DNA of 64,000 nucleotides from Streptomyces sp. 1331.2 (GCF_900199205.1 NZ_OBMJ01000001.1:4095001-4159000), one strand, 5' to 3'. Positions 24,451 to 33,606 are shown, counted from the stretch's first letter. Numbers and translations: made by a program. Notes: generated from the sequence alone by a model not told the origin.

Positions 24451-25403
24451 GCGTCGTCCAGCCGTCGGCGCTGCTCCTCGTCGAGCACGAGGTCCAGCGC
24501 CCCCAGGCTCTCCTCCAGCTGGGCCACCGAACTGGCCCCGACCACCGGGACGGTGGGGACGGGGTGCCCTAGCAGCCAGGCCAGCACGACCTGGTTGACG
24601 GTGGCGCCGCTCTCCTCGGCCACCTCCGCCAGCACGGCCAGCCGGGCCTTCGCCTCCGGCCACGCGTACTCCTCGCGCAGCGGCCGGTCCGGGCGGCAGT
24701 ACGAGCCGCCGAGCAGCGGCGAGTAGGCGAGCAGCGTCAGCTCCGGCCGCTGCGCGAGGTGCGACAGCAGTGCCTCGTCGGCGTGCTTCTGGATGCCGAA
24801 GTCCGCGCCGGGCCGCGGCCGCAGGTAGCTGTGGCGCTGCTGGATGCACCGGTAGCCGGGCCAACCTCGCTCGGCGGCAAGGCGGTTGGCCTCGTCCAGT
24901 TCGGCGGCGCTGTGGTTGGAGCAGCCGAGGGCGGTGGCCTTGCCGTCGGCCACCAGGGCGGCGAAGGCGCCCATGGTCTCCTCGACCGGGGTGGCCGGGT
25001 CGGTCACGTGCGCGTAGTACAGGTCCAGGCGGTCGGTGCCGAGCCGGCGCAGGCTGCCCTCAGCCGCCTCGCGCACGGCGCGGGCGGACAGGCCCTCCAT
25101 GTGCTCGGGGAAGGGGAGTCCGGGCACCGGGCGGGCGCCGAGCTTGGTGGCGAGCACCAGCTCCTCGCGGTTGCCGCGGCGGGCGATCCAGCGCCCGAGC
25201 AGTTCCTCGCTCTCGAAGCCGTCCGCACCGTCCGCCCAGAAGGCGTAGTTGTTCGAGGTGTCGACGAACGTCCCGCCGGCCTCGGTGAACCGGTCCAGGA
25301 TCGCCGTCGCGGTCTCCTCGTCGACGGTGGTGCCGAAGGTCATCGCGCCGAGACAGAGCGCGCTCGCCGACGGTCCGTCAACGCCGAGGCTGCGGTAGTG
25401 CAT
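24444..25403 (-). CDS. Aldo/keto reductase
   Basis: 319 residues, MHYRSLGVDGPSASALCLGAMTFG. The AKR tetrad is visible: Asp and Tyr in FVDTSNNYAF, Lys in LATKLG and His in YYAHVTDP. The NADPH-binding C-terminus has VPVVGASSVAQLEESLGAL. Full length for the family. Its start lies 26 bp inside the end of the YbhN-like gene, so it is probably the last gene of the long minus-strand operon; it could also serve an unrelated reduction. Confidence 0.9.
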   Translation of the reverse strand: MHYRSLGVDGPSASALCLGAMTFGTTVDEETATAILDRFTEAGGTFVDTSNNYAFWADGADGFESEELLGRWIARRGNREELVLATKLGARPVPGLPFPEHMEGLSARAVREAAEGSLRRLGTDRLDLYYAHVTDPATPVEETMGAFAALVADGKATALGCSNHSAAELDEANRLAAERGWPGYRCIQQRHSYLRPRPGADFGIQKHADEALLSHLAQRPELTLLAYSPLLGGSYCRPDRPLREEYAWPEAKARLAVLAEVAEESGATVNQVVLAWLLGHPVPTVPVVGASSVAQLEESLGALDLVLDEEQRRRLDDAA

Positions 25404-26430
25404 CGGTCTTCCCTCCCAGGGGATCGGTGGTGGTGGAGCCGGCCGCGCCCGCGGGCCGGGCCCGCCGCGACCGGGTCAGCAGAATCATTACCCCGGCGGT
25501 GCCCAGTTCGGCCACCGTGCAGACCAGCCGGGAGACGATCGCCGCGGCGCCCGCGGTGGAGACCGGGACGACCGTGGACAGCGACAGCACCAGCACCATC
25601 TCCCGGGCCCCCAGGCCGTCCGGCAGGACGATCGTCATGGTCCCGGCGACGGTGGCGAGCGCGAAGCCCCCGACACAGGCCGGCAGCGAACGGGCGGCCG
25701 GCCCGTCCAGGGCCAGCACGATCAGCCACAGGTGCAGCCCGGCCGAGAACCAGGACAGCAGCGCCAGGACCAGCGAGACCCGCACCGCCCGGGCCGAGAC
25801 CCGGGCCGTCGGCGGCGGGCGGCGGAACAGCCGCGCACCGTACTCCACCGACGCACCGATCAGCCCGGGGCGGACCACGAAGCAGAGCAGCACCAGCACC
25901 GGCAGGGCGAGCCACCAGGTGTTGCCGCCGAGCACGGCGGGCGCGATGCCGAGCGCCGCCAGGCAGGCGGTCAGCAGGGTGATCCCCAGGCTGACCACGT
26001 AGGTGGTGACCATCCGCCCGGCCGTGGCCCCGTACTCGGCGCCCAGCTGGATGTGCGCGAGCAGCCCGAAGACCGGGGTCGGCAGGAACTTGCCGAGCAG
26101 CCCGCAGAAGAAGATCCGGGCGCTGCCGAACAGCCCGACGGGCGGCCCGAGGTCGTCCAGGACGGCCCGCCAGGACAGCAGGCCGAGCAGCAGCCCGCCG
26201 ACGTTCGCCAGTACGGCCACCGCCAGCAGCGCCAGCGAGCGGCCGTCGGCCATGGTCGCCAGCAGGCTCCAGGCGTCGTTGCGGGCCACCGCGAACAGGC
26301 CCGCGAGGCCGGCCAGCAGGAGCACGGCGGTCAGCAGGCGACGCCGGGCGGGCCGGGCGGGCCGCGGTGGGGCCGCCTGGGGCACACCCGGTGGCACCTC
26401 CGTACCGTCCGCCCCCGGTGCAGCCGTCAT
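25378..26430 (-). CDS. YbhN/LPG-synthase-TM (UPF0104) family membrane protein
   Basis: 350 residues. After a Pro-rich N-terminus there are seven to eight hydrophobic segments with the family signatures LSWRAVLDDLG, FCGLLGKFLPTPVFGLLAHIQL and LPDGLGAREMVLVL. Family members are thought to flip or transfer lipid-linked intermediates; AglD and MprF share the fold. The ATG overlaps the GT2 gene stop by 4 bp (ATGA). In this operon a role in moving a polyprenyl-linked sugar or glycan is a reasonable inference. Confidence 0.85.
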   Translation of the reverse strand: MTAAPGADGTEVPPGVPQAAPPRPARPARRRLLTAVLLLAGLAGLFAVARNDAWSLLATMADGRSLALLAVAVLANVGGLLLGLLSWRAVLDDLGPPVGLFGSARIFFCGLLGKFLPTPVFGLLAHIQLGAEYGATAGRMVTTYVVSLGITLLTACLAALGIAPAVLGGNTWWLALPVLVLLCFVVRPGLIGASVEYGARLFRRPPPTARVSARAVRVSLVLALLSWFSAGLHLWLIVLALDGPAARSLPACVGGFALATVAGTMTIVLPDGLGAREMVLVLSLSTVVPVSTAGAAAIVSRLVCTVAELGTAGVMILLTRSRRARPAGAAGSTTTDPLGGKTDALPQPRR

Positions 26431-27443
26431 GACGCCCCGTGCCGCGGTCGCCGGAAGTCCCGGTCGGTGAGCGCCCGCACCGCGCCCCGCGCGACCCCCG
26501 CCACCAGCGCGCTGTGCAGCAGGAAGTGGTAGCCGACGAACGCCGGGTAGTACCGCAGCCCCCGGTCCCTGATCACGAACCGGGCCAGCCCCGGGTCCGC
26601 CACCGCGAACCAGGCCAGGCCCAGCGCCGGGCCGACGGCCGCCTTGCGCGAGAGCAGCAGCAGCGGCAGCGAGCCCCAGGTGACGGCGGTGGCCAGGACG
26701 CCCGGCATCCGGTTCGCCTTGAGCGCTCCCGGACGGAAACGGTGGGCGGCGGCGAAGGCCACCAGCAGCTGCGAGCGCCGGTACTGCTCGGTGAGCATCG
26801 CGCCCAGCCGGTGCTCGTCGTCGTGCCGGCCGGCGACGGTCTCGGTCAGCAGGATCGGGTACCTCTCCGCCAGCCGCTCGCTGTACTCCACGTCCTCCGC
26901 CTCGCGCAGCGTCTCGTCCAGCGGCCCGACCTCCTCCCAGACCTCGCGCCGGATCGCGCACATGGCGAAGAAGACGGTGCTGACCCGGCCGGTGGCGCGC
27001 CGGCGCCACCAGTGCTCGTGCAGGACGCGGTAGCGCTCCACCGGGCCGTCGTCGAACAGCGCCCGCTTGCCGACCACCCCGTGCACGCAGCCGAGGTCGG
27101 GCTGCTCCCGGAGCAGCGCCACGGCGTTGGCGATCGCGTCCGGCTCCAGCGCGATGTCGGAGTCCAGGAAGAACAGGATCTCCCCGGTGGTCTCCTTCGC
27201 GCCCCGGTTGCGGGCCACGGACACCCCGCCGTTGGCCTGGGTGACGAGCCGGACGTCCGGGTACCCCCGGACGATCTCCGGGGAGCGGTCCGAGCTGCCG
27301 TCGTCGACCACGACCACCTCGTGCACGGGGTGGGTCTGGGCCAGGACGGACTCGACGACCGCGGCGATCGTCTTCTCGTAGTTGTAGTTGGGGATGATCA
27401 CCGACACCGTGGGTCGTGCGTCGGTCCCGTCTGTGTCAGCCAT
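26427..27443 (-). CDS. GT2 family glycosyltransferase, membrane-associated
   Basis: 338 residues: VSVIIPNYNYEKTIAAVVES, VVDDGSSDRS, FFLDSDIALE (DxD) and EAEDVEYSERLAERY. C-terminal hydrophobic segments (ATAVTWGSLPLLLLS, ALGLAWFAVADPG) anchor it. It resembles the second GT2 of the operon (30769-31857) in layout, including the HDDEHRLGAMLTEQYRRSQLL region before the membrane part, so the two are probably paralogues. Overlaps the EEP gene by 8 bp. Confidence 0.9.
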   Translation of the reverse strand: MADTDGTDARPTVSVIIPNYNYEKTIAAVVESVLAQTHPVHEVVVVDDGSSDRSPEIVRGYPDVRLVTQANGGVSVARNRGAKETTGEILFFLDSDIALEPDAIANAVALLREQPDLGCVHGVVGKRALFDDGPVERYRVLHEHWWRRRATGRVSTVFFAMCAIRREVWEEVGPLDETLREAEDVEYSERLAERYPILLTETVAGRHDDEHRLGAMLTEQYRRSQLLVAFAAAHRFRPGALKANRMPGVLATAVTWGSLPLLLLSRKAAVGPALGLAWFAVADPGLARFVIRDRGLRYYPAFVGYHFLLHSALVAGVARGAVRALTDRDFRRPRHGAS

Positions 27444-28581
27444 GCGTGCCTCCCGAAGCGGGCCCGGAGATCCAGGCGTCCTGGCGGAGATGGTCGGATG
27501 TGCCCTCGGGGCTGCTCAGCGCGTAGCGGTGGGTCCGGGCGCCGTGCGCGGTGAACGCCCAGTCGAAGCGCCACCAGTCGTGCCGGCTGCCGGCGTCCCA
27601 GGACATCGGCAGGACCGTGTCGCCCGCGTCCGCCGCGTCCTGGGTGAGGCCGCGCAGCCCGTTGAGGTCGCCCATGCCGGCGTTGGTGTTGAAGTCCCCG
27701 GCGATGAACAGCGGGTTGGCGTTGGCCCGGACGTCCTCGGTCAGGCCGTCGAACTGCGCCCGGCGGTCCCGCTGCCGGCGGTGCACGTCCGCCGGGAAGT
27801 CCTGCAGGGGCATCCCGTACGCGACCGGCACCAGCATGTGGACGTTGTAGAAGGAGACCACCGAGCCGCCCACCGCGAGGTCGGTGCGCAGCACCTTGGC
27901 CCCGGCGAAGACGTGCGCCCAGTCCTCGTCCCCGGCCGCCCGCAGCGCACGGTCCGGGCCGACCGGCGGCTGCGCCACCACCGGGAACCGGGAGAGCGTC
28001 ACCAACTCGCCCCGGGTGACGACCTGGTAGCCCGGGAACTCCCGCTTCAGCCGGGCGGTGTCGGCCACCTCCCGGGCGCCGTCCGCGCCGGCCGACTCGT
28101 CCCAGTGCAGGTACTCCTGGAGCAGGTAGACGTCGGCGTGCTGCGCCTTGAGGTAGGCGTAGAAGCGGTCCGGGTCCACGTCGGAACCCCAGTACTCGGT
28201 GTTCTGCGCGACGACGTGGATCGCGCCGGGCGGCACCGTGCGGTCGGCCGTCGCCGCGGCCAGGGTCAGCCCGGACTGGTCCAGCCCGACGGCGAGCGAG
28301 AGCACGCCCATCAGCGCCGGCCAGCGGACCCGGCTGCGGCTGCGGCGCAGCCGGACGGCGAGGGCCGCCGCCAGCAGCAGCACCGGGACGCCGAGCAGCA
28401 CCGGCGGCGGCGCGGCTCCCGGCACCACCCAGAACCAGACCCGCCCGGCCAGCGCCTCCTGGAGCAGGCAGAACAGCAGCCAGAGGGCGCCGGCCCCGGC
28501 CAGCAGCCGGACCGGCCAGGTGGCGGCCCGGTCGGCGAGGAACCAGGAGCGCTTCGGCTGCGGAAACCGGCGGAGGGTCAC
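27436..28581 (-). CDS. Endonuclease/exonuclease/phosphatase-fold membrane protein
   Basis: 381 residues from a GTG that overlaps the UbiA stop (GTGA). Three N-terminal membrane segments (about 28-100) are followed by an EEP domain: VVAQNTEYWG, LLQEYL (catalytic Glu), VSFYNVHML, AGDFNTN and TSDHLRQ. The anchored EEP fold in this setting is more likely a phosphodiesterase or phosphatase acting on a lipid-linked or extracytoplasmic substrate than a nuclease. Full catalytic set present. Confidence 0.85.
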   Translation of the reverse strand: MTLRRFPQPKRSWFLADRAATWPVRLLAGAGALWLLFCLLQEALAGRVWFWVVPGAAPPPVLLGVPVLLLAAALAVRLRRSRSRVRWPALMGVLSLAVGLDQSGLTLAAATADRTVPPGAIHVVAQNTEYWGSDVDPDRFYAYLKAQHADVYLLQEYLHWDESAGADGAREVADTARLKREFPGYQVVTRGELVTLSRFPVVAQPPVGPDRALRAAGDEDWAHVFAGAKVLRTDLAVGGSVVSFYNVHMLVPVAYGMPLQDFPADVHRRQRDRRAQFDGLTEDVRANANPLFIAGDFNTNAGMGDLNGLRGLTQDAADAGDTVLPMSWDAGSRHDWWRFDWAFTAHGARTHRYALSSPEGTSDHLRQDAWISGPASGGTHG

Positions 28582-29600
28582 CACGACTGCACCGCCAGCA
28601 GGACGGCGAAGCCGGTCAGCCAGAGCCCGCCCACCGCGAGCATCGTCCGGTCCGTGAAGAGGGTCCTGGTCGGCTCGCCGCCCTCCTCGCTGACCAGCAG
28701 GATCTGCAGGTAGCGGGCGATGGCGAAGACCGCCAGCGGGGTGGAGAGCAGGATGCGCAGCTGGCGCATGCTGCCGGCCGCGGCGTCGCTCTGCAGGAAG
28801 GACACGTAGGCGAGCACCGTCACCGATGCGGCGAAGGTGACCATGCTGTTGAGGAACGGCACCGAGTAGGCGCGCAGGGCCGGCCGGTGCAGCTCCGAGG
28901 GCCCGTTCTGGACCGAGGTCAGCTCGTGCCGGCGCTTGCCGAATCCCAGCAGGATGCAGACCGAGAAGACGCAGAGCAGGAACCACGAGGAGGTCGTGAC
29001 CGAGGCCGCCATGGCGCCGGCGCAGACCCGCAGCACGAAGCCGGCGGCGATGACGAAGACGTCGACCACCGAGACGTGCTTGAGGACGAAGCTGTAGCAG
29101 ATGTTGGTCACCGCGTAGGCGAGCACCGGGATCGCCGCGCCCCCGACGAGCGCCGAGCCCGCCAGCAGGGCGAGGTAGAGGGCGGCGCCGAGCACGATCG
29201 CGGCCGGGACGGGGACGGCCCCGGAGGCGATCGGGCGGTGGCGTTTGACCGGGTGGCGGCGGTCCCGTTCCCGGTCGGCGAGGTCGTTGACGACGTAGGT
29301 GGCCGAGGAGGCCAGCACGAAGAGCACGAGGACGGGCAGCGCGCTGCCGATCGCCCGCCACGGCGCCGTCCCGGACTCCAGCAGGGGCAGCACCAGGACG
29401 ACCGCGTTCTTCGACCACTGGTGCGGCCGGACGAGCCGGACCAGCCCGCGCACCAGCGAGCCGCGCGCGGCCTCGGGTTCCTCCGGGAGCTCGGGCGGGA
29501 GCCCGGTCGGGAGTTCGGTCGGCGGCGGGCCGGTGGACCCGTCGGGAGGATGGACCGGCGGGTCGGCGACGCCCTCCCGGTACTCGCTCGCAGTACTCAC
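28578..29600 (-). CDS. UbiA-family prenyltransferase, decaprenyl-phosphate phosphoribosyltransferase type
   Basis: 340 residues from a GTG (MSTASEYREG). A Pro/Glu-rich N-terminus of about 45 residues precedes RPHQWSKNAVVLVLPL and nine or so membrane segments. The first Asp-rich motif reads NDLADRERDRRHPVKRHRPI followed by ASG, very close to the NDxxDxxxDxxHPxKxxRPIA motif of Rv3806c (UbiA), which transfers 5-phosphoribose to decaprenyl phosphate. Predicted product: a polyprenyl-phosphoryl pentose or similar sugar donor. Upstream of it is a 30-bp duplicated segment instead of an overlap. Confidence 0.9.
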   Translation of the reverse strand: MSTASEYREGVADPPVHPPDGSTGPPPTELPTGLPPELPEEPEAARGSLVRGLVRLVRPHQWSKNAVVLVLPLLESGTAPWRAIGSALPVLVLFVLASSATYVVNDLADRERDRRHPVKRHRPIASGAVPVPAAIVLGAALYLALLAGSALVGGAAIPVLAYAVTNICYSFVLKHVSVVDVFVIAAGFVLRVCAGAMAASVTTSSWFLLCVFSVCILLGFGKRRHELTSVQNGPSELHRPALRAYSVPFLNSMVTFAASVTVLAYVSFLQSDAAAGSMRQLRILLSTPLAVFAIARYLQILLVSEEGGEPTRTLFTDRTMLAVGGLWLTGFAVLLAVQSW

Positions 29601-29630
29601 TTCCGTTCCCTTCGCAGTGGGACCTTCGCG

Positions 29631-29695
29631 GTCAGAAGCCGTCGGCAGCCGTGAACGACCGTCAGAAGCCGTCGGCAGCCGGGCGTGCACGGTCA
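29631..29695. repeat. 30-bp tandem duplication between the UbiA and epimerase genes
   Basis: GTCAGAAGCCGTCGGCAGCC occurs at 29631 and 29661, 30 bp apart, and its first 8 bases recur at 29692 over the epimerase stop codon. On the coding (minus) strand each copy ends in a TTCTGA, i.e. the gene's own last codon and stop were duplicated. Confidence 0.75.
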
Positions 29696-30772
29696 GAAGA
29701 GGACCTTGACCGTGCGCAGGGCACCCTCGCGCCAGCGGTCGGAGTGCGTCCGGCCGGTGGTGCCGCCCACGGCGGACCGGTTCGCGCGGTACCAGGTGAA
29801 GCTGCGCTCGATGGCGGTGGCGTTGGAGTGGCGCGGGTGGAACCCGAGCACCTCGCGGGCCGCGGTGATGTCGACGCAGGAGTCCCGGGTGAGCTTCTGG
29901 ACGAGCCGTCCGTACACCGGGGAGAGCCGCAGCGCCGCCAGGGTGCGCAGAGCGGCCTTGGCGGGGCCGAGCGGCAGCGGCACGACCCGCTTGCCGTGCC
30001 CGGCGAGGTCCAGGACGACCTGGCAGTCCTCGCGGAACGAGCCGTACTCGGCCGCGCCGACGTTGAACTCCCGGTTGATCCGCTCGCCCGGCATGGTCAG
30101 CATCGCCGTCACCAGGTCGCACAGGTCCTCGACGTCCAGCATCTGGTTGAGCGTGTGGCCGCCGCCGAGGACGGGGAAGCCCCGGCCGTCGAGCGCCCAG
30201 TCGAAGAGCATCGCGAACACGCCCAGCCGGCCCGGGCCGATGAAGGTCTTCGGCCGCAGCACGGGGACGCACATCCCCCGGCGGCGGTGCTCGGCGCAGA
30301 GCCGTTCGGCCTCGATCTTCGCCGCGTTGTACGGGTCGACCGGGACGAGCGGGTGGGACTCCGGGGTCGGGGTCCGCTCCGGCAGCCCGTACACCGCGGT
30401 GGAGGAGATGTGCAGGACCCGGTCGGTGCCGGCCTTCCGGGCGGCCTCCAGGACGGTGCGGGTGCCGTCGACGTCCACCGAGCGGATCTCCGCCGCCGGG
30501 TGGCTCGGCAGCGCGGCGGCGCCGTGCACGACCACGTCCGCCCCGGCGGTCAGCCGGCCGACCAGCGTGCGGTCCCGGACGTCCCCGAGCACGGTCTCCA
30601 CGGAGGGCAGGGCGGCGAGTTCGGGGGGCAGCGGGCGGCGGTCGAGGGCGATGATCCGGTGGTCGGGCGAGCTGCCGAGGCGGCGGACCAGGGCGCTGCC
30701 GAGGAAGCCGGCGGCGCCGGTGAGCAGGAGCTGCTGGGGGCGGGTGCCGGTGCCCTGGGGGTTGGTGGTCAC
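29693..30772 (-). CDS. NAD-dependent epimerase/dehydratase (extended SDR)
   Basis: 359 residues from a GTG that overlaps the GT2 stop (GTGA). TGAAGFLGSALV is the GxxGxxG dinucleotide site; HISSTAVYG and YNAAK give the catalytic Ser/Thr and YxxxK. The family includes UDP-galactose-4-epimerase, dTDP-glucose dehydratase and decaprenyl-phospho-ribose 2-epimerase partners. Here it could epimerise or dehydrate the sugar used by the UbiA or GT2 enzymes. Substrate not predictable. Confidence 0.88.
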   Translation of the reverse strand: MTTNPQGTGTRPQQLLLTGAAGFLGSALVRRLGSSPDHRIIALDRRPLPPELAALPSVETVLGDVRDRTLVGRLTAGADVVVHGAAALPSHPAAEIRSVDVDGTRTVLEAARKAGTDRVLHISSTAVYGLPERTPTPESHPLVPVDPYNAAKIEAERLCAEHRRRGMCVPVLRPKTFIGPGRLGVFAMLFDWALDGRGFPVLGGGHTLNQMLDVEDLCDLVTAMLTMPGERINREFNVGAAEYGSFREDCQVVLDLAGHGKRVVPLPLGPAKAALRTLAALRLSPVYGRLVQKLTRDSCVDITAAREVLGFHPRHSNATAIERSFTWYRANRSAVGGTTGRTHSDRWREGALRTVKVLF

Positions 30773-31857
30773 GGCCGGCCCGCCGGTGCGTCGGTGGTTG
30801 CCGCGTCGGTGGAGGCGGCTGCTGCTGCCTGCCGCCGGTAGAGCGACCGGAACTCCGGGCTGAGCAGCCACTGCCCGGCCCCGACCGCCGCGCCCGCGGT
30901 CACTGCTGCGCCGGCCGCGAAGTGCAGGGCGGTGTACGCGACGGCCGTCCCGACGCCGCGTTCGCGGACCAGGAAGGCGTGGAAGCCGCGGTCGGCGAGC
31001 ACCGCGCCGGCCGCCAGGGCGGCGGTGGCCGGGAGGGCGCGGGGGGAGAGCAGGGCCAGCGGCAGCGAGGCCACCGCGCCGGCCGCGGCGAGCGCGGCGA
31101 CGGCGCGGGAGCGGGTCTCGAAGCCGCGCATGAAGCCCCGGTGGTCCACGTAGAGCGGCACGCGCAGCCGGGCCCGGCGGAACAACTTGCGGACCAGGCC
31201 GGACAGTTGCTCCTCGTCGTTGTGCCGGCCGACGACCTGCGAGCTGAGCTCGATCCGGTGGGTGGCGGACAGCCGCACGCCGAAGTCGATCTCCTCGGTC
31301 TGGCGCAGGGCCGGGTTCAGCCCGCCGGACTCCAGGAACAGCGCCCGGCGGATCGCCGCCAGGGCGGAGAACCAGGGGGTGACGGTGCCCTCGGAGCTGA
31401 TCCGCCAGTAGTACGACTGGAGGATCCGGTAGTCGCCGACCTTGGTGGTGGGCAGCAGCGGGTGCTTGTCCGTGATGCCGCAGACCGACCCGACCTGCGG
31501 ATCGGCGGCCAGCTGCTCGACCGCGGAGGCGACCGAGGTCGGCGACAGGCCGACGTCGGCGTCCAGGAAGAAGACGATCTCGCCGCGGGCCTCCCGGGCA
31601 CCGCGGTTGCGGGTCTCGGCCGGGCCGGAGTTCGTCTCCTGGCGGATCAGCCGGCACGGGTACCGTTCGGCGATCCGGGCGGAGTCGTCGGTGCTGGCGT
31701 CGTCGACCACGACGATCTCGACGTTGGGGTAGGTCTGGGCGGCCACCGCCTCCAGGCAGGCGGGCAGGGTGCGGGCGTCGTTGTAGAGCGGGATGACCAC
31801 GGACACCAGGGGAAGGGCGGCGGGAAGGTCGGCGGGAGAGCTGGTTGGAACACTCAT
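30769..31857 (-). CDS. GT2 family glycosyltransferase, membrane-associated
   Basis: 362 residues: VSVVIPLYNDARTLPACLEA, VVDDASTDDS, FFLDADVGLS (DxD) and RQTEEIDFGVRLS. A GRHNDEEQLSGLVRKLFRRARL segment precedes three C-terminal hydrophobic stretches. Same architecture as the GT2 at 26427-27443. The gene starts 18 bp after the MBL/Rieske gene ends. Confidence 0.9.
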   Translation of the reverse strand: MSVPTSSPADLPAALPLVSVVIPLYNDARTLPACLEAVAAQTYPNVEIVVVDDASTDDSARIAERYPCRLIRQETNSGPAETRNRGAREARGEIVFFLDADVGLSPTSVASAVEQLAADPQVGSVCGITDKHPLLPTTKVGDYRILQSYYWRISSEGTVTPWFSALAAIRRALFLESGGLNPALRQTEEIDFGVRLSATHRIELSSQVVGRHNDEEQLSGLVRKLFRRARLRVPLYVDHRGFMRGFETRSRAVAALAAAGAVASLPLALLSPRALPATAALAAGAVLADRGFHAFLVRERGVGTAVAYTALHFAAGAAVTAGAAVGAGQWLLSPEFRSLYRRQAAAAASTDAATTDAPAGRP

Positions 31858-31875
31858 GAACGGTCCTGTTCGGGC

Positions 31876-33606
31876 TCAGGCTGCGGGGATCTCGGCTTCG
31901 GGGATCTCGGCTTCGGGGATCTCCGCTGCGGGGATCTCGGCTTCGGGGATCTCCGCGGCGGGGATCTCGGGCAGGTCCGGGTCACTGCCGGGCGGGCCCA
32001 CCCGCGCCGCACTGATGATCTTCCGGTCGTCACTGGTCAGGCAGCGCCCGGTGGACAGGTCGAACTCCCAGTCGTGCAGCCGGCAGGTGAGGACGCCGTC
32101 CCGGTGGGATCCGAACCGGACCAGGTCCGCCTTGAGGTGCGGGCAGAGCCGCTGGACGACGTAGTCGCCGGCCCCGGCCCGCTCCTCGGTCTGCTCCGAC
32201 TCCGCGTAGTAGCCCTCGACGTAGGACATCCGCTCGGTCGAGAGAGAGGCGAAGAAGGTGGTCACGAACTCGTTGAAGGGGCCCTTGCGGGCGGCCTTGA
32301 AGCGGCAGGAGAGGAACAGCTCGTTGGCCCAGTCGGGGCAGCGCTCGGCGACCAGCCGCTCCACCAGCGGCCGGGGCAGGGTGAAGCGGTAGCGGCACTC
32401 CTCGCCCGCCCAGCGGCGTACCCGGCGGTCCAGGAAGTCGAAGAGGATCTGCTCGGCGGGGGCGGGGGCGGGGGCGGGGGCGGGGGCGGAGGCGGGGGCG
32501 GGGGCGTCCGTACCGTCCGACGTCCTGTCCGGGGCGTCCACCACCTCGACCAGGACCCGCCCGTTGATGCCTGCGCAGGTGCGGTCGGCGTGCTGCAACA
32601 GCGGCTCCACCCACTCCTGGAGGGCGGCCAGCAGGTCGGTGCGGGTGGTCGGCCAGGCCGCCTTCTCGGCGCGGATCCGGTCGGCGCGGCGGGCCTGGTA
32701 GGCGCGCAGGTAGCCGGTCCGGTCGTCCCGGATCCGGGCGACCTCCCGCTCCTCGACCTGTTCGATCCGGCAGCTGCGGTCCGGCCCGAGATCGGCCACC
32801 GTGCCGGGCAGCAGCAGGTGGGTGTTGGTCACGCCGTGCTCGCGCAGGAAGTCCAGGAAGACCCACTGGTCGGGGAAGATGTTGGAGGCGTCCCCGTCCA
32901 GGTCGTTGAGGTGGAACAGCTCCTCGTCCAGGAAGCAGGGCGGCCCGGCGAACGGGAAGACGTGCTCGGCACCGTACTGCTCGATGTAGTTGAGCGCGCG
33001 GGTCATGCCGTTGCGGCGCTTGCGGCGGCCGACGGTCTGCTTCATCCGGGCGGGGAAGTCGTAGACCATCGGGTACCAGATCGCGCCCGAGTACTGGAGG
33101 AAGTGCCCGGCGAGCGGGCCGAATTCGCGGATCCGGGGCTCGTCCACCGGGCGGGCGTCGTTCTGGTTGAGGATGCGCGTCCCGTTGTCGTCGACGAGCA
33201 GCGCGGAGTCGCCGATCGGGCCGTCGGTCGGCGAGGTGAGCGCGTTGACCATGACCCGGACGCCGCTGTGGAGTTCGGTCGGTTCGAGGTCGCGGGTCTG
33301 GACGAAGTGGCGGAACCCCAGGTCCTCCATGGCCGTGCGCAGGTCGCGGACCGGGTAGTCGGGGAGCAGCACGACGGTGTCCTTGGACATCCGGGTGCCC
33401 AGCCACTCGGCGTCGAAGTGGTCGTGGTGCAGGTGGGAGACGTACAGGTACTCGGCGGTGTGCAGCTGGGCGGTGTCCATCGCCTCGTTGTCGGGGAACG
33501 GGAACCACGAGGCGAAGAAGGCCGGGTTGAACCACGGGTCGCACAGGATGCGCCCGGCACCGGTCTCCACGAGCAGGCCGGCGTGGCCGACGGATGTGAT
33601 GCGCAT
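31876..33606 (-). CDS. Metallo-beta-lactamase-fold hydrolase with C-terminal Rieske domain (CMAH-like architecture)
   Basis: 576 residues. N-terminal UlaG-like MBL fold: GHAGLLVET, CDPWFNPAFF and VSHLHHDHFD (HxHxDH metal site), extending to about residue 300. A middle helical region and an Ala/Pro linker (about 385-405) follow. The C-terminal part carries CPHLKADLVRFG...LTCRLHDWEFD, i.e. C-x-H-x17-C-x2-H, a complete Rieske [2Fe-2S] motif near residues 495-520. MBL plus Rieske is the make-up of CMP-N-acetylneuraminate hydroxylase, although in that enzyme the Rieske part is N-terminal. It ends in six EIPxA repeats. RBS TTGGAG precedes the ATG. Confidence 0.85.
   Translation of the reverse strand: MRITSVGHAGLLVETGAGRILCDPWFNPAFFASWFPFPDNEAMDTAQLHTAEYLYVSHLHHDHFDAEWLGTRMSKDTVVLLPDYPVRDLRTAMEDLGFRHFVQTRDLEPTELHSGVRVMVNALTSPTDGPIGDSALLVDDNGTRILNQNDARPVDEPRIREFGPLAGHFLQYSGAIWYPMVYDFPARMKQTVGRRKRRNGMTRALNYIEQYGAEHVFPFAGPPCFLDEELFHLNDLDGDASNIFPDQWVFLDFLREHGVTNTHLLLPGTVADLGPDRSCRIEQVEEREVARIRDDRTGYLRAYQARRADRIRAEKAAWPTTRTDLLAALQEWVEPLLQHADRTCAGINGRVLVEVVDAPDRTSDGTDAPAPASAPAPAPAPAPAEQILFDFLDRRVRRWAGEECRYRFTLPRPLVERLVAERCPDWANELFLSCRFKAARKGPFNEFVTTFFASLSTERMSYVEGYYAESEQTEERAGAGDYVVQRLCPHLKADLVRFGSHRDGVLTCRLHDWEFDLSTGRCLTSDDRKIISAARVGPPGSDPDLPEIPAAEIPEAEIPAAEIPEAEIPEAEIPAA

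Noticed and set aside
31876..33606. True CMP-N-acetylneuraminate hydroxylase
   Set aside because: Domain order differs and no sialic acid synthesis genes are present; only the architecture is comparable.
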